From Ottowia thiooxydans DSM 14619 (GTDB taxonomy: Bacteria > Pseudomonadota > Gammaproteobacteria > Burkholderiales > Burkholderiaceae_C), in NCBI RefSeq assembly GCF_000422885.1, contig NZ_KE383942.1, forward strand, positions 437,353 through 501,352: a stretch of DNA of 64,000 bases, read 5' to 3'. Positions 18,751 through 29,236 of this stretch are shown one piece after another (position 1 is the first letter of the stretch; each line of letters opens with the position of its first letter). A model generated the notes under the pieces. The model was not told the DNA's origin and searched no databases. It saw only the letters and a list, made by a program, of their open reading frames with translations. Both the position numbers and the translations under genes were made by a program.

Positions 18751-19713
18751 ATGAACACCGTAGAGGCCAAGCGCATCCTGGAGACTGCACTTATTTGCGC
18801 GCAACAGCCCATGCCGTTGCGGGAGCTCCGCGCGCTATTCGAAGATCAGTTGGGCGCAGACTCCGTCAAATCCATGCTCCTGGAGTTGCAGGATGATTGG
18901 ACACCGCGCGGGGTGGAGTTGGTGCAGGTCGCCAGCGGCTGGCGCTTTCAAAGCCGGCCCGAAATGCGGGAATACCTGGACAGGCTGCACCCTGAAAAGC
19001 CCCCCAGGTACACACGGGCTACGCTAGAAACGCTGGCCATCATTGCTTATCGCCAGCCCGTGACGCGTGGAGATATTGAGGATGTCCGTGGCGTGACAGT
19101 CAGCTCCCAATTGATCAAACAGCTGGAAGATCGCGGTTGGGTGGAGGTCATCGGACACCGTGAAACCGTTGGCAGACCGGGGCTCTACGCCACCACGCGG
19201 CAGTTTCTCGATGATCTGGGCCTGGAGTCGCTTAACCAGCTTCCCTTGCTCGAATCCGCGCCAGAACAGGCTGCCAGCATGTTCGACGCTCTGCAAGCAG
19301 AGCCTGAAGTCGCCCCGGGCGATGAAGAGGCTGTTGCGGAAGCAGGCGCCGAAGTGTTGGAGGGAGCGGAACCTGACGGCGCCGGTGCTGAATCTGCATT
19401 GCCCGCTGATCTGCAGCCTGAATTGCTGCTCGAGCCATCGGGTGAGCCTTCGATCGATCCACCGATCGAACTCCCCAACGATCCACCCGCCGAATCTCCA
19501 GCGGCCCCCCCGATCGAACCTCCAACCGATCCGGAAATTGAACCGGTCATTGAACCACCTGTCGAATCACCGATCGAACCGGTGATTGAACCCCCGCCTG
19601 ACTCCCTCTCTGAGTCGTCCCCGGTTGATGCCGAGGCGGCTGCACCCCCGAATCCAATTGAAGACCCTGCTGGCGAGTTGCCTGCCGCTATTCCCACCGA
19701 GAACACGCCATGA
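18751..19713 (+). CDS. scpB: Segregation and condensation protein B with long Pro/Glu-rich tail
   Basis: ScpB bridges the SMC-ScpA complex that compacts and segregates chromosomes. Residues 1-165 are the two winged-helix domains, with the conserved segments [20 protein letters not shown] and [18 protein letters not shown]. Residues 170-320 form an acidic, proline-rich low-complexity tail built from degenerate PPIEP / PVIEPP units, far longer than in the usual ScpB of about 200 aa. I start at ATG 18751 ([11 protein letters not shown]); the open frame extends upstream to 18634 without homology. Its stop overlaps rluB by 4 nt. Confidence 0.93.
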   Translation: MNTVEAKRILETALICAQQPMPLRELRALFEDQLGADSVKSMLLELQDDWTPRGVELVQVASGWRFQSRPEMREYLDRLHPEKPPRYTRATLETLAIIAYRQPVTRGDIEDVRGVTVSSQLIKQLEDRGWVEVIGHRETVGRPGLYATTRQFLDDLGLESLNQLPLLESAPEQAASMFDALQAEPEVAPGDEEAVAEAGAEVLEGAEPDGAGAESALPADLQPELLLEPSGEPSIDPPIELPNDPPAESPAAPPIEPPTDPEIEPVIEPPVESPIEPVIEPPPDSLSESSPVDAEAAAPPNPIEDPAGELPAAIPTENTP

Positions 19714-21038
19714 ATCCAGAAGAGCAGTCAACGTCCCCTGAGTCCACCGAAGAGTCGTCAGCGCCCTCGGTCAGCGCCCCTGAGGCTCAATCGGTGGATT
19801 TCGACGACCTTCTTTCCGGTCGGTTCGATCAGGATGCCGAGCCAGCTGAATCGGCTGAGGAATCTGATTCTTCGGAGCGGGCACCTGCTGGCCCTGCCAA
19901 GCGCGTTTTGAGCCCGGACGCAGAGCAACCCAAGCTGCACAAGGTTTTGGCGCAGGCCGGCCTGGGCTCTCGCACAGAGATGGAGAAATTGATTCTGGAG
20001 GGACGCATCTCGGTGAACAACCAGCCTGCGCACGTTGGTCAACGTGTCTACCTGGACGATCAGATCAAGATCAATGGCAAGCCCGTTCGTGTGGCATTGC
20101 GCACACCTCCGGCTCGGGTTTTGGCCTATCACAAGCCAGTGGGCGAAGTGGTGACCCGCGACGATCCGCAAAATCGGCCCACCGTTTTTCGGAGACTCCC
20201 ATTCTTGCAGCAGGGTAAATGGCAATCGGTGGGGCGGCTTGACCTCAACACCGAGGGACTGCTCCTTTTCACCAACTCCGGGGAGTTGGCCAATCGCTTG
20301 ATGCATCCGCGTTTTGGCCTGGAGCGGGAGTACGCCGTGCGGGTGCTCGGCCCCCTGTCGAATGAAGAGCGTCAGAAGTTGCTTGATGGCGTCACGCTGG
20401 CCGATGGGCCGGCGCACTTCCAGTCGATCAAGGCTGAAGGCGTCGGTGAAGGCGCGAATCAGTGGTATCGGGTCACGATTGCGGAAGGGCGCAACCGCGA
20501 AGTCCGGCGCATGTTCGAAGCCGTCGGCCATGCGGTCAGCCGATTGATCCGCATCCGATATGGCGCCATGATGCTGCCGCGCGGCCTCAAGCGCGGCCAA
20601 TGGATGGAGTTGCATGAAAGCGACATCACATCTCTGGCCCAGGCTTCGGGTGTTTCTGGTGCCGCGCTTCGCGGCACTGCAGAGAGCGCAGCTTCCCGGG
20701 CCCGCACGCAAGATCAACGCCAGGCGGCGAGCGCGCGGGCGGACCGCGGCAGGGGGAGTGGACCGCGCCCCAGCCGAACTCCGGCACCACCCAATCCGGC
20801 CAGCTATTTCCGGCCTGCTTTCGCCGGTCTTCGTGGGCGTGACGATCCTGGGGCTGCTGATGGCAACGGCGATGGTGGGCAGCCTGATCCGTTGAAAACC
20901 TCGGTGGGCTTTATCGGCGCGGACGCTCTGGCACGCCAGCGTAAAAATACACCCCGTTCAGGTAGCGGCGGCTCAAGGCGTGGGTCGGGTTCAAGCCCCG
21001 GTTCCGGCGGTCCGCGCGGTGGTAGCCGCAAACGCTAA
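19710..21038 (+). CDS. rluB: 23S rRNA pseudouridine synthase RluB family
   Basis: An RsuA/RluB-family enzyme expected to modify U2605 of 23S rRNA. Of 442 aa, residues 1-70 are an acidic Ser/Glu-rich leader, 72-130 an S4 domain ([20 protein letters not shown]), and 140-310 the catalytic domain with [17 protein letters not shown] and [15 protein letters not shown]. The last 110 residues are an Arg/Gly/Ser-rich tail ([11 protein letters not shown]...), a likely extra RNA-binding extension. It is coupled to scpB through an ATGA overlap, an arrangement common in Burkholderiales. Confidence 0.94.
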   Translation: MNPEEQSTSPESTEESSAPSVSAPEAQSVDFDDLLSGRFDQDAEPAESAEESDSSERAPAGPAKRVLSPDAEQPKLHKVLAQAGLGSRTEMEKLILEGRISVNNQPAHVGQRVYLDDQIKINGKPVRVALRTPPARVLAYHKPVGEVVTRDDPQNRPTVFRRLPFLQQGKWQSVGRLDLNTEGLLLFTNSGELANRLMHPRFGLEREYAVRVLGPLSNEERQKLLDGVTLADGPAHFQSIKAEGVGEGANQWYRVTIAEGRNREVRRMFEAVGHAVSRLIRIRYGAMMLPRGLKRGQWMELHESDITSLAQASGVSGAALRGTAESAASRARTQDQRQAASARADRGRGSGPRPSRTPAPPNPASYFRPAFAGLRGRDDPGAADGNGDGGQPDPLKTSVGFIGADALARQRKNTPRSGSGGSRRGSGSSPGSGGPRGGSRKR

Positions 21039-21132
21039 GCACCCGGGTTAAAATCAAAAGCTTTGCCCAGGGAACCTAAAAGTTTTCCTGGTTCGCAGAA
21101 AAAATTTCAAAAACCTTTCAGGAAATATTCTC

Positions 21133-21558
21133 ATGGCTATCGAACGCACACTCTCCATCATCAAGCCTGACGCAGTTGCTAAAAACGTCATTGGTCAGAT
21201 CTATGCCCGTTTCGAGGCTGCAGGCCTGAAAGTGGTGGCTTCCCGCATGGCGCACCTCTCGCGCCGCGAAGCCGAAGCTTTCTACGGCGTGCACAAAGAG
21301 CGTCCTTTCTTCAAGGATCTGGTTGATTTCATGATTTCCGGCCCTGTGATGATCCAGGCCCTGGAAGGCGAAGGCGCTATCGCCAAAAACCGCGACCTGA
21401 TGGGCGCTACCGATCCCAAGAAAGCAGCTGCCGGCACCATCCGCGCAGATTTCGCTGATTCCATCGACGCCAACGCAGTCCATGGTTCAGACGCTCCTGA
21501 AACCGCAGCCGTTGAAGTGGCATTCTTCTTCCCCGGCACTGAAATCTTCAATCGATAA
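21133..21558 (+). CDS. ndk: Nucleoside diphosphate kinase
   Basis: Transfers the gamma phosphate of ATP to nucleoside diphosphates through a phosphohistidine. The 141 aa length is standard. The catalytic His117 is in the family motif NAVHGSD, and the N-terminal LSIIKPDAV is typical. It begins the conserved run ndk-rlmN-pilF-rodZ-ispG-hisS. A GGAAA element lies upstream of the ATG. A 9 bp perfect hairpin follows the stop. Confidence 0.98.
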   Translation: MAIERTLSIIKPDAVAKNVIGQIYARFEAAGLKVVASRMAHLSRREAEAFYGVHKERPFFKDLVDFMISGPVMIQALEGEGAIAKNRDLMGATDPKKAAAGTIRADFADSIDANAVHGSDAPETAAVEVAFFFPGTEIFNR

Positions 21559-21566
21559 CTTGCATT

Positions 21567-21588
21567 CGCGCCTGCGTGTGCAGGCGCG
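21567..21588 (+). terminator. Hairpin after ndk, no U-tract
   Basis: CGCGCCTGC and its exact complement GCAGGCGCG enclose a GTGT loop, starting 8 nt after the ndk stop. The 9 bp GC-rich stem is strong, but only mixed sequence follows, so it may be a weak terminator or an mRNA 3'-end protector, not a full Rho-independent terminator. Confidence 0.4.
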
Positions 21589-21643
21589 GCCTCAAAGGGT
21601 GATTCAAAACCTTGCTCCACGCCAAAGCGAAGCTCTGAGCCTG

Positions 21644-21665
21644 ACTCTCCCTCATGCGGGAGAGT
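21644..21665. repeat. ACTCTCCC...GGGAGAGT palindrome
   Basis: ACTCTCCC and GGGAGAGT form an inverted repeat around the loop TCATGC, in the ndk-rlmN intergenic region. It belongs to the same dispersed family as the elements at 35160-35190 and 58420-58443. Confidence 0.6.
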
Positions 21666-21750
21666 GCAGGGGAGAAGGTGCGCGCACGCGCGCTGCAATA
21701 TGCAATAACCCTTTGCAGGCACGGCCTGTGAGCACGAAGGAGAACCGCGC

Positions 21751-22950
21751 GTGACCTCTAGCGTCAATCTGCTCGACTTCGATCTGAATGCCCTGGCCGC
21801 TTATTGCGAAACCCTGGGCGAAAAGCGCTTTCGCGCCACCCAATTATTTCGCTGGATCCACCAGCGCGGCGCCTCTGATTTTGGCGCCATGAGTGATCTT
21901 GCCAAATCCCTACGGGAAAAACTTGCCGGTATCGCCCATGTGGCGGGCCTGCCGGTGATCAGCCAACACGAGTCGAAAGACGGCACTATCAAGTGGCTGT
22001 TCGATGTGGGCGGCGGCAATGCCGTGGAGGCTGTGTTCATTCCTGAATATGACGATGAAGCTTCGTCATCCGCCGGCACCCCCGTATTGGATCGCGGTAC
22101 CCTGTGCATCTCCTCGCAAGCGGGCTGCGCGGTCAATTGCCGCTTTTGCTCCACCGGGCATCAGGGCTTCAGCCGCAACTTGACCACCGGCGAAATCACC
22201 GCCCAGCTGTGGTTTGCTGAGCATTTCCTTCGCAAGCATTTAAAAACAGACCAGCGCGTTATCTCCAATGTGGTGATGATGGGCATGGGCGAGCCGCTGC
22301 AAAATTACAGCGCCCTGGTGCCGTCATTGCGTACCATGCTGGACGACCATGGGTATGGCCTGTCTCGGCGCCGAGTCACTGTGTCTACCTCCGGGGTGGT
22401 TCCCATGATTGACAGGTTGGCGCGCGACTGCCCTGTGGCGCTGGCGGTATCCTTGCACGCACCTGTGGACACCTTGCGAGACCATCTGGTCCCCCTCAAC
22501 CGCAAGTATCCGCTGGATGAATTGCTTGAGACTTGTGTGCGCTACCTTGAGCACGCACCACGTGATTTCATCACGTTCGAATATTGCATGCTGGATGGCG
22601 TGAACGATACGCCGGAACAAGCCGAAGCCTTGATTGAATTGGTGCGCCGTCATGCTGCGCAAGGCCTGCGCTGCAAATTCAACCTGATCCCGTTCAATCC
22701 ATTTCCCGAGTCAGGCCTTACGCGTTCACCCGCACCGCGCGTGCAGGCTTTCGCCAAAATGTTAAGTGATGCTGGTATTGTCACCACCGTGCGCAAAACG
22801 CGCGGTGACGACATAGATGCCGCTTGCGGCCAGCTGGCGGGAGATGTGCGCGATCGTACTCGCGTGCAAGAACGTGTCGCACGCCAGCGCACCGTTGTTC
22901 TGCACCGTATTGGCGGTTCAGCTCCAGATGCTCACGGAAAAACTACCTGA
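21751..22950 (+). CDS. rlmN: Dual-specificity rRNA/tRNA methyltransferase RlmN
   Basis: A radical-SAM enzyme that puts a C2-methyl on A2503 of 23S rRNA and A37 of tRNAs. The 4Fe-4S cluster motif CAVNCRFC (Cys126, Cys130, Cys133) is present. So are the [15 protein letters not shown] and [10 protein letters not shown] segments. A catalytic Cys lies near the C-terminus ([12 protein letters not shown]). It starts with GTG at 21751, supported by AAGGAG 7 nt upstream. Its stop overlaps the pilF start by one base (TGATG). The length of 399 aa is normal. Confidence 0.97.
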   Translation: MTSSVNLLDFDLNALAAYCETLGEKRFRATQLFRWIHQRGASDFGAMSDLAKSLREKLAGIAHVAGLPVISQHESKDGTIKWLFDVGGGNAVEAVFIPEYDDEASSSAGTPVLDRGTLCISSQAGCAVNCRFCSTGHQGFSRNLTTGEITAQLWFAEHFLRKHLKTDQRVISNVVMMGMGEPLQNYSALVPSLRTMLDDHGYGLSRRRVTVSTSGVVPMIDRLARDCPVALAVSLHAPVDTLRDHLVPLNRKYPLDELLETCVRYLEHAPRDFITFEYCMLDGVNDTPEQAEALIELVRRHAAQGLRCKFNLIPFNPFPESGLTRSPAPRVQAFAKMLSDAGIVTTVRKTRGDDIDAACGQLAGDVRDRTRVQERVARQRTVVLHRIGGSAPDAHGKTT

Positions 22951-23783
22951 TGCCCTTTATTTCACAGCGTCGCTTCGGTTTTTCACCTGCGCACCTCCTG
23001 TGCCTGCTGGCGTTGCTGGCCGGTCTGGCGGGGTGTGCAAGCCAGCCTGGCGAGAGCGGTTCAAGCGCTAACTTGTCCAGCGATATTCAGACGCCTTCGG
23101 ACGACAGCGATGAGCGCAAGCGCGCACGTACCCGAATGGCTCTTGCTGTGGGGTATTTTGAGAATGGCCAGCACAACGTGGCGCTGGATGAATTCAAAAA
23201 AGTGGTGCAGATTGATCCAAGTTTCGGCGATGCCTACAACCTTGGCGGCATGATCTATATGGCACTGAATGACCGGCAAGTGGCCGAAGCTCATTTTCAG
23301 CGAGCCGTGTCACTGAACCCACGCGATGCCAATGCCTTGCATAACCTCGGTTGGTTGCAATGCGAACAGCGGCGCTATGCTGAGGCAGCGCAGTCGTTTC
23401 AGCGCGCCTTGGCGGTTCCCGGCTATCCAGCGCGCGCCATGACACTCATGACGCAGGGAATCTGCGAGGCGCGTGCTGGAGATAGGGCGACCGCAGAAGC
23501 CACCTTGATGCGATCTTACGAACTGGACGCGGGCAACCCCGTGACAGGCTTCAACCTTTCGCAGCTTCTTTATCTGCGCGGAGACTACTCCCGCGCGCAG
23601 TTCTACATCCGACGCCTGAACAACAGCGAGCAGGCGAATGCCGAATCGCTTTGGCTAGGCATGAAGGTGGAGCGGCGCATGAATAACAACCAGGCCATGC
23701 AACAGCTGGCCTCGCAGCTCCGTCGGCGTTTCCCCCAGTCGCGTGAGTTGCAGTCTTTCGAACGGGGCTCTTTTGATGATTGA
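22950..23783 (+). CDS. pilF: Type IV pilus biogenesis lipoprotein PilF/PilW
   Basis: A 277 aa outer-membrane pilotin that helps assemble the PilQ secretin. A type II signal ends in LAGLAGC (Cys29). The mature part is a string of TPR units, for example YFENGQHNVALDEFKKV, FGDAYNLGGMIYMALND and ANALHNLGWLQCEQRRYAEA. I chose ATG 22950 since it gives the full signal peptide and overlaps the rlmN stop. The position between rlmN and rodZ is conserved across beta- and gammaproteobacteria. Confidence 0.93.
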   Translation: MPFISQRRFGFSPAHLLCLLALLAGLAGCASQPGESGSSANLSSDIQTPSDDSDERKRARTRMALAVGYFENGQHNVALDEFKKVVQIDPSFGDAYNLGGMIYMALNDRQVAEAHFQRAVSLNPRDANALHNLGWLQCEQRRYAEAAQSFQRALAVPGYPARAMTLMTQGICEARAGDRATAEATLMRSYELDAGNPVTGFNLSQLLYLRGDYSRAQFYIRRLNNSEQANAESLWLGMKVERRMNNNQAMQQLASQLRRRFPQSRELQSFERGSFDD

Positions 23784-24648
23784 AAACGATTCCACGCCCA
23801 GCACTTCCGAAGACCATGCTCCGGCGAATACGGTGAATACGGCTACCGCCGATCTTTCGGCTGGCGCCATGCTGCGGCAAATGCGCGAATCTGCAGGCGT
23901 TCACGCCGCGGTTCTCGCCAGCGTACTCAAGGTTCCTCAGCAAAAGCTGGAAGCCCTTGAATCAGACGACCTGGATCAACTGCCCGACGTCACCTTCGCC
24001 CGTGGCCTGGCTGCCGCTATCTGCCGTGCTTTTGGTGCGGATCCCGCACCTGTACTCGCGCGTATGCCCGCTGCCGCCCATGGCTTACGCGCGCAGAGTC
24101 CTGATGTGAAACAAGCGTTTCGCCGTGCAGGCGATCGCCCCACGCCTATGCTGAACAGCGGGGTTTCCAAGCCCCTGCTGATTGCCGTGGGCTTGTTGCT
24201 GGCGGGTGCCGCGCTGTTGTGGCTGTTGCCCACCTTGCCGATTCAGCTGGGAGCGCCCTCGACCACCGTCAACAGTGATGGCAGTGTCAGTGAGAGCGTC
24301 ACGCCCGGCCCTCCCGTGGAGGCCGTGGCACCGGCTGAGCCGCCCATGGCCGTTGCGCCAGCCGAGCCAGCGTCCACACCCATGGCGCCAACCCCGGTGC
24401 CTGTGTCTCCGGATCAACTCCTGGTCGTCACGGCTTCTTCGGAAACCTGGGTCACTGTGCGCGATTCCGCAGGCAAGCAAGTCCTGAATCGCGCTGTGGC
24501 CGCAGGCGAAACAGTGGCGGCTGGTGGCGCTTTGCCGCTTACGGTCACCATCGGACGCAAGGATGCCGTCACCGTGAAAGTGCGCGGTCAGCCCTACGAT
24601 CTGAAATCCGCAGGAAAATCCAACGTGGCTCGCTTTCAAGTCGAATGA
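23776..24648 (+). CDS. rodZ: RodZ-like helix-turn-helix membrane protein
   Basis: RodZ links the MreB cytoskeleton to the cell-wall elongation complex. The 290 aa protein has a cytoplasmic HTH_25 domain (about 30-100, AMLRQMRESAGVHAAVLASVLKV split over two helices), one membrane helix (about 135-155, LLIAVGLLLAGAALLWLLP), a Pro/Ala-rich linker and a periplasmic DUF4115 domain (QLLVVTASSETWVTVRD). ATG 23776 overlaps the pilF stop by 8 nt, so the genes are coupled. The domain order and gene position agree with RodZ, although sequence identity in this family is low. Confidence 0.88.
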   Translation: MIENDSTPSTSEDHAPANTVNTATADLSAGAMLRQMRESAGVHAAVLASVLKVPQQKLEALESDDLDQLPDVTFARGLAAAICRAFGADPAPVLARMPAAAHGLRAQSPDVKQAFRRAGDRPTPMLNSGVSKPLLIAVGLLLAGAALLWLLPTLPIQLGAPSTTVNSDGSVSESVTPGPPVEAVAPAEPPMAVAPAEPASTPMAPTPVPVSPDQLLVVTASSETWVTVRDSAGKQVLNRAVAAGETVAAGGALPLTVTIGRKDAVTVKVRGQPYDLKSAGKSNVARFQVE

Positions 24649-24657
24649 GGTGCATAG

Positions 24658-25935
24658 ATGGACCGCTCCGACTCACCCTCTGAATCACTCCCGATTGAAC
24701 TAGCAACCCCCGCTCCGCACCGCTCGCGCCAGGCGCGAGTGGTGTGGGGGCAGCGCGTGGTCACCATTGGTGGCGATGCGCCGGTTCGCGTGCAGTCGAT
24801 GACCAACACCGACACCGTCGATGCCATTAGCACGGCCATCCAGTGCAAGGAGCTTGCATTGGCGGGGAGCGAGATGGTGCGTATTACCGTCAACACGCCC
24901 GAAGCGGCTGAGCAGGTGCCCTACATTCGCGAGCAGCTTGATCGCATGGGTGTGGATGTTCCCCTGATCGGCGATTTTCACTACAACGGCCACAGACTGT
25001 TGTCTGATTTCCCTGCCTGTGCAGAGGCTCTCAGCAAATACCGTATCAATCCGGGCAACGTAGGCAAGGGCGACAAAAAAGACAAGCAGTTCGGCCAGAT
25101 GATCGAGGCCGCGCTGAAATGGAACAAGCCGGTGCGCATTGGTGTGAACTGGGGTAGCCTGGATCAGGAGCTGCTGGCCAGCTTGATGGATGCGAACAGC
25201 CTGCGTGCCAAGCCATGGGAAGCCCGGCAGGTCATGTATGAGGCGCTCATTACCTCGGCTATTGAGTCGGCGCGCACGGCAGTCGATCTGGGTATGAGCC
25301 CCGAACAGGTCATTTTGAGTTGCAAGGTGAGTGGTGTGCAGGATTTGATCGCGGTGTATCGGGAATTGGCCCGCCGCTGCGATTACCCGCTTCACCTGGG
25401 GCTCACTGAGGCGGGCATGGCCACGCGCGGCACCGTGTCCTCAAGCACGGCGCTGGCGATCTTGCTGCAAGAAGGCATTGGAGACACCATCCGCGTCAGC
25501 CTCACACCTCAACCGGGTGAGGCACGCACCCAGGAAGTGGTGATTGCGTCTGAGATACTGCAATCGCTGGGATTGCGCTCCTTCGTACCTAGCGTGACAG
25601 CGTGCCCGGGCTGCGGAAGAACCACCAGCGAGACCTTTCAGGTGCTTGCAAAGCAAATCGACGACTATCTTCGCGCACAGATGCCGGTATGGCGCAACCA
25701 GTATCCGGGGGTTGAGAAGCTCAAGGTGGCTGTGATGGGCTGCATTGTGAATGGCCCGGGCGAAAGCAAGCATGCTGACATCGGCATCAGCCTGCCAGGT
25801 ACCGGCGAGGCTCCGGCTGCACCGGTGTACATCGATGGTGAGAAGGCCATGACGCTGCGCGGTGAGAACATCGCCAACGAGTTTCATGCCATTGTTGAGC
25901 GCTATATCGCGCAACGCTACGGCGCTGAGGTGTAG
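24658..25935 (+). CDS. ispG: 4-hydroxy-3-methylbut-2-enyl diphosphate synthase (IspG)
   Basis: The penultimate enzyme of the MEP isoprenoid pathway, a 4Fe-4S protein that converts MEcPP to HMBPP. The cluster ligands are the cysteines in [13 protein letters not shown] (about 316 and 319) and [11 protein letters not shown] (about 362), with the conserved Glu close after it. The N-terminal [11 protein letters not shown] and the central [16 protein letters not shown] are typical. Length 425 aa fits the betaproteobacterial form. Its TAG stop lies at the first bases of the repeat element that follows. Confidence 0.98.
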   Translation: MDRSDSPSESLPIELATPAPHRSRQARVVWGQRVVTIGGDAPVRVQSMTNTDTVDAISTAIQCKELALAGSEMVRITVNTPEAAEQVPYIREQLDRMGVDVPLIGDFHYNGHRLLSDFPACAEALSKYRINPGNVGKGDKKDKQFGQMIEAALKWNKPVRIGVNWGSLDQELLASLMDANSLRAKPWEARQVMYEALITSAIESARTAVDLGMSPEQVILSCKVSGVQDLIAVYRELARRCDYPLHLGLTEAGMATRGTVSSSTALAILLQEGIGDTIRVSLTPQPGEARTQEVVIASEILQSLGLRSFVPSVTACPGCGRTTSETFQVLAKQIDDYLRAQMPVWRNQYPGVEKLKVAVMGCIVNGPGESKHADIGISLPGTGEAPAAPVYIDGEKAMTLRGENIANEFHAIVERYIAQRYGAEV

Positions 25936-25974
25936 GAGCCTGTTCAAAATCTCCCCCAGCAGAGGCTTTGAAAA
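25933..25974 (+). repeat. TAGGAGCCTGTTCAAA repeat element
   Basis: The element starts at the ispG stop codon with TAGGAGCCTGTTCAAA and continues to CAGAGGCTTTGAA. A closely matching copy follows the sulfatase gene at 51956-51993, again starting at the stop codon. The ends (TTCAAA and TTTGAA) are inverted, so it can fold into a hairpin. It is presumably a small dispersed intergenic repeat. Confidence 0.55.
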
Positions 25975-26073
25975 AACTCCAAGGCTGCCTTATAGGCTGC
26001 GAGGTCATACTCGCTGCTTCCATTTTTTTAGATCGCCATCCATATTGGCGGGGCAATAACAGCGATTTCCGGG

Positions 26074-27372
26074 ATGTCAAAAGAAAAACAGATTACCGCC
26101 GTCAAAGGCATGAACGATATCCTCCCGCAGGAGTCGGCACGCTGGGAATGGCTGGAAGACATTGTGCGCCGAGTGATGGCTCGCAGCGCCTACCGAAACA
26201 TCCGCACGCCGATCATGGAACACACCCAGTTGTTCACGCGGGGTCTGGGCGAGGTCACTGACATTGTCGAGAAAGAGATGTATTCCTTCCAGGACCGGGC
26301 GGACAAGAACGGTGATGCGGAGCATCTGACGCTGCGCCCGGAGTCCACCGCTGGAGTGGTGCGTGCGGTCAGCGAGCACAACCTGCTCTATGAAGGCGGC
26401 AAGCGGCTCTATTACATGGGCCCCATGTTTCGCCGTGAACGCCCGCAGCGTGGCCGCTATCGCCAGTTTCACCAGATCGGTGCCGAGGCGCTTGGCTTTG
26501 GCGGGCCGGAAGTCGATGCCGAGTTGATCCTCCTGGCGGCTCAGCTCTGGGATGCCTTGGGCATCAAGCAATGGCGCCTTGAACTGAACAGCCTGGGGCA
26601 ACCCGAGGAGAGGCGCGAACACCGCGCGGCACTCATTACTTATTTCGAGGCCCATGCGGACCAGCTCGATGAAGATGCGCGCCGCCGCTTGCATGCCAAC
26701 CCGCTGCGCATTCTGGACACCAAAAACCCTGCGATGCAGGCATTGGTAGAGGGCGCGCCCCGGCTGATGGAATATCTTGGCGAAGCGTCGCAAAAACATC
26801 TTGAGGCTGTGCAGGCTATTTTGCGGGCCAACGGTATCGAATACAGCATCAATCCCAGATTGGTGCGGGGTCTGGACTACTACAACCTGACCGTATTCGA
26901 ATTCATTTCTGAAAAACTTGGCTCGCAAGGCACGATTTGTGGCGGCGGCCGCTACGATTACCTGATACAGGAGATCGGTGGCAAGCCTGCACCTGCCGTC
27001 GGTTGGGCCCTGGGCGTAGAGCGTGTGCTTGAGCTCTTGAAAGAAGAAGGCGTGCAATCGCCTGAGCCCGCGCCAGACGCCTATGCCATCATCCCAGATA
27101 CGGCTGCTGTTCCTGTCGCCATGCGCTGCCTGCAGGCGCTGCGCACCGCAGGTGTAGCGGTGCAGATGCACGCCGGCACCGGCGAGGGCATGGGAAGCAT
27201 GAAAAGCCAGTTCAAAAAAGCAGATGCCAGCGGTGCGCGTTTCGCGCTGATTTTCGGCCCGGATGAATTGGCCGCTGGTGAGCTGACAGTCAAATCCCTG
27301 CGCGACGGCGCTGGGGCTCAGCAGCGACAATCGCTTGCAGAAGTGTCTGCCTGGGCAGGCACACTAAAGTAA
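26074..27372 (+). CDS. hisS: Histidyl-tRNA synthetase
   Basis: A class II aminoacyl-tRNA synthetase of 432 aa that charges tRNA-His. Class II motif 2 ([19 protein letters not shown]) and motif 3 ([13 protein letters not shown]) are visible, with the histidine-binding segments [14 protein letters not shown] and GGGRYDYL. The C-terminal anticodon-binding domain includes [20 protein letters not shown]. The ATG at 26074 follows a weak ribosome site. It heads the run hisS-yfgM-bamB-der. Confidence 0.98.
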   Translation: MSKEKQITAVKGMNDILPQESARWEWLEDIVRRVMARSAYRNIRTPIMEHTQLFTRGLGEVTDIVEKEMYSFQDRADKNGDAEHLTLRPESTAGVVRAVSEHNLLYEGGKRLYYMGPMFRRERPQRGRYRQFHQIGAEALGFGGPEVDAELILLAAQLWDALGIKQWRLELNSLGQPEERREHRAALITYFEAHADQLDEDARRRLHANPLRILDTKNPAMQALVEGAPRLMEYLGEASQKHLEAVQAILRANGIEYSINPRLVRGLDYYNLTVFEFISEKLGSQGTICGGGRYDYLIQEIGGKPAPAVGWALGVERVLELLKEEGVQSPEPAPDAYAIIPDTAAVPVAMRCLQALRTAGVAVQMHAGTGEGMGSMKSQFKKADASGARFALIFGPDELAAGELTVKSLRDGAGAQQRQSLAEVSAWAGTLK

Positions 27373-27425
27373 CCGCTTGGTGTGCAGCACACTAGAATCC
27401 ACCGCTTGAACCTGATTACGAACAC

Positions 27426-28094
27426 ATGGCAACACATCTCGACCTAGAAGAACAAGAGCAGATCGATGCGATCAAGCACTTCTGGAAACAATGGGGCAAC
27501 CTGATTACCTGGGTGCTCATTGTTATCTTCGGCGCATTTGCTGCCTATAACGGCTGGCAATATTGGGAGCGTTCGCAGGCCTCCAAGGCGGCGCTGATGC
27601 ACGACGAATTAACCCGGTCCATCAGTTCGGGCGATGTCGCGCATATCGAACGTGCTTTGGCCGATATGAAAGACAAGTTCAGCGGCACCGCCTATGCCTC
27701 GCTAGGTGGCCTGGAAGCCGCGAAAGCATTGTCGGAAAAAGGCAAGCTTCCCGAGGCCAAGGCCGCTTTGGCCTGGGTGGCTGAAAAAGGGTCTGACGCA
27801 GGTCTGAAGGCCATCGCGCAACTGCGCCTGGCTTCGCTGTTGACTGGCGAGAAAGCCTACGACGAAGCACTCAAGCATTTGGCAGGCAGCTTCCCGTCGG
27901 AATTCGTGCCTTTGGCGGCTGACAGGCGCGGCGACATTTATTTACTGCAAGGCAAGCGCGCTGAAGCAGCTTCCGAGTTTGGCAAGGCGTATCAAGGGCT
28001 CGACGCGGCAAGCGGTGAATATCGCCGGCTCGTTGGCATCAAGCTCAATTCGCTAGGCATCGACCCTGAAGCCGGCAAAGGAGGCGCTGCATGA
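27426..28094 (+). CDS. yfgM: YfgM-like ancillary SecYEG translocon subunit
   Basis: A 222 aa inner-membrane protein with one N-terminal helix (LITWVLIVIFGAFAAYNGW, about residues 25-43) and a periplasmic TPR-like domain. In E. coli, YfgM works with PpiD at the Sec translocon to hand over secreted proteins. The gene sits between hisS and bamB as in other proteobacteria. Its stop overlaps bamB by 4 nt. Confidence 0.92.
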   Translation: MATHLDLEEQEQIDAIKHFWKQWGNLITWVLIVIFGAFAAYNGWQYWERSQASKAALMHDELTRSISSGDVAHIERALADMKDKFSGTAYASLGGLEAAKALSEKGKLPEAKAALAWVAEKGSDAGLKAIAQLRLASLLTGEKAYDEALKHLAGSFPSEFVPLAADRRGDIYLLQGKRAEAASEFGKAYQGLDAASGEYRRLVGIKLNSLGIDPEAGKGGAA

Positions 28095-29236
28095 GCCACA
28101 AGCAAGGTATTGCAGGCGCACGGTTGTTGCCCCTGATCGCTTCGCTGCTGATTGGGGCTGTTCTTGCGGGCTGCGCTGCGGGCTCTAGTCGCCCTACGCC
28201 AGCCGAGCTGCCACCTAACGTCGCTCTGGTGGGCGTGCGGCAGGCTTGGTCCGCGAAGATGCCGGCCGTGGGCTTTCCGCTTCAGGTGAGCGTGCAGGGT
28301 GGCCAGATTGTCGCGGCGGGCGGCGATGGAACCGTGCTCACCCTGGATGCCGCCAGCGGGCGCGAGGTTTCTCGTGCCGCCGTGGGCGAACCTTTGGCTG
28401 CGGGTGTGGGTAGCGATGGCCGGGTGAGCGCCGTGATAACGCGGACTAACCAGGTTGTGGCGCTGGAAGGTGGGCGCGAGCTGTGGCGCCGAAAACTGAA
28501 TTCACAAAGTTTCACCGCGCCGCTCGTGGCCGGAGGACGTGTTTTCGTGTTGGGATCTGATCGGTCCCTTACCGCACTCGATGGCCGCAATGGTGCCGTG
28601 ATCTGGAACATTACCCGCCCAGCAGAGCCGCTGGTGCTCCGGCAGGCTGGGGTGTTGCTCGCGGTGGGAGATACGCTGGTCGCCGGTCTGGCCGGGCGCA
28701 TGGTCGGCGTAGATCCTGATACCGGCGTAGTGCGCTGGGAGGCGCCTGTGGCGGCAGCGCGTGGCACCAATGATGTCGAGCGGCTGGTGGATCTGGTGAG
28801 CGGCGTGAGCCGTCAGGGCACGGAAATTTGCGCGCGCGCGTTTCAAACCGCTGTTGGCTGCGTTGACGCCGCGAATGGTTCAGTGCGCTGGAGCAAGCCT
28901 GCCAATGGATCCACGGGTCTTGCTGGCGACGGCGAGGTGCTCTTTGGCTCCGAGGCAGATGGCAAGGTCATGAGCTGGCGAGCAGCTTCTGGCGAGCGCG
29001 GTTGGGTCAATGAAGCTTTGCAGTGGCGCGTCCTGACAGCGCCCTTGGCACTGGGCCGGTCCGTCATCGTTGGAGATAGCACCGGTTTGGTGCATATGCT
29101 TTCGCGCGAAAACGGCAGCCCGCTTAACCGGCTTACCACCGATTCATCGGGTGTTGCGGCTACGCCAGTGGCGGCGGGCAACACCCTGGTCGTGGTGACC
29201 CGTTCAGGCGGAGTGTATGGTTTTGTTCCGGATTGA
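28091..29236 (+). CDS. bamB: Outer-membrane assembly lipoprotein BamB
   Basis: An eight-bladed beta-propeller lipoprotein of the BAM complex. The signal peptide ends in the lipobox AVLAGC (Cys28). PQQ-like blades are recognisable by repeated patterns such as VLTLDAASGREV, SLTALDGRNGAVIWN and MVGVDPDTGVVRWE. Length 381 aa is typical. It is translationally coupled to yfgM, and the BAM component BamD is also encoded in this window (16727-17530). Confidence 0.96.
   Translation: MSHKQGIAGARLLPLIASLLIGAVLAGCAAGSSRPTPAELPPNVALVGVRQAWSAKMPAVGFPLQVSVQGGQIVAAGGDGTVLTLDAASGREVSRAAVGEPLAAGVGSDGRVSAVITRTNQVVALEGGRELWRRKLNSQSFTAPLVAGGRVFVLGSDRSLTALDGRNGAVIWNITRPAEPLVLRQAGVLLAVGDTLVAGLAGRMVGVDPDTGVVRWEAPVAAARGTNDVERLVDLVSGVSRQGTEICARAFQTAVGCVDAANGSVRWSKPANGSTGLAGDGEVLFGSEADGKVMSWRAASGERGWVNEALQWRVLTAPLALGRSVIVGDSTGLVHMLSRENGSPLNRLTTDSSGVAATPVAAGNTLVVVTRSGGVYGFVPD

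Noticed and set aside
26077-27330. 417-codon open frame antisense to hisS
   Set aside because: Lies entirely opposite a clear hisS gene and has no recognisable domain; it is a product of GC-rich codon use.
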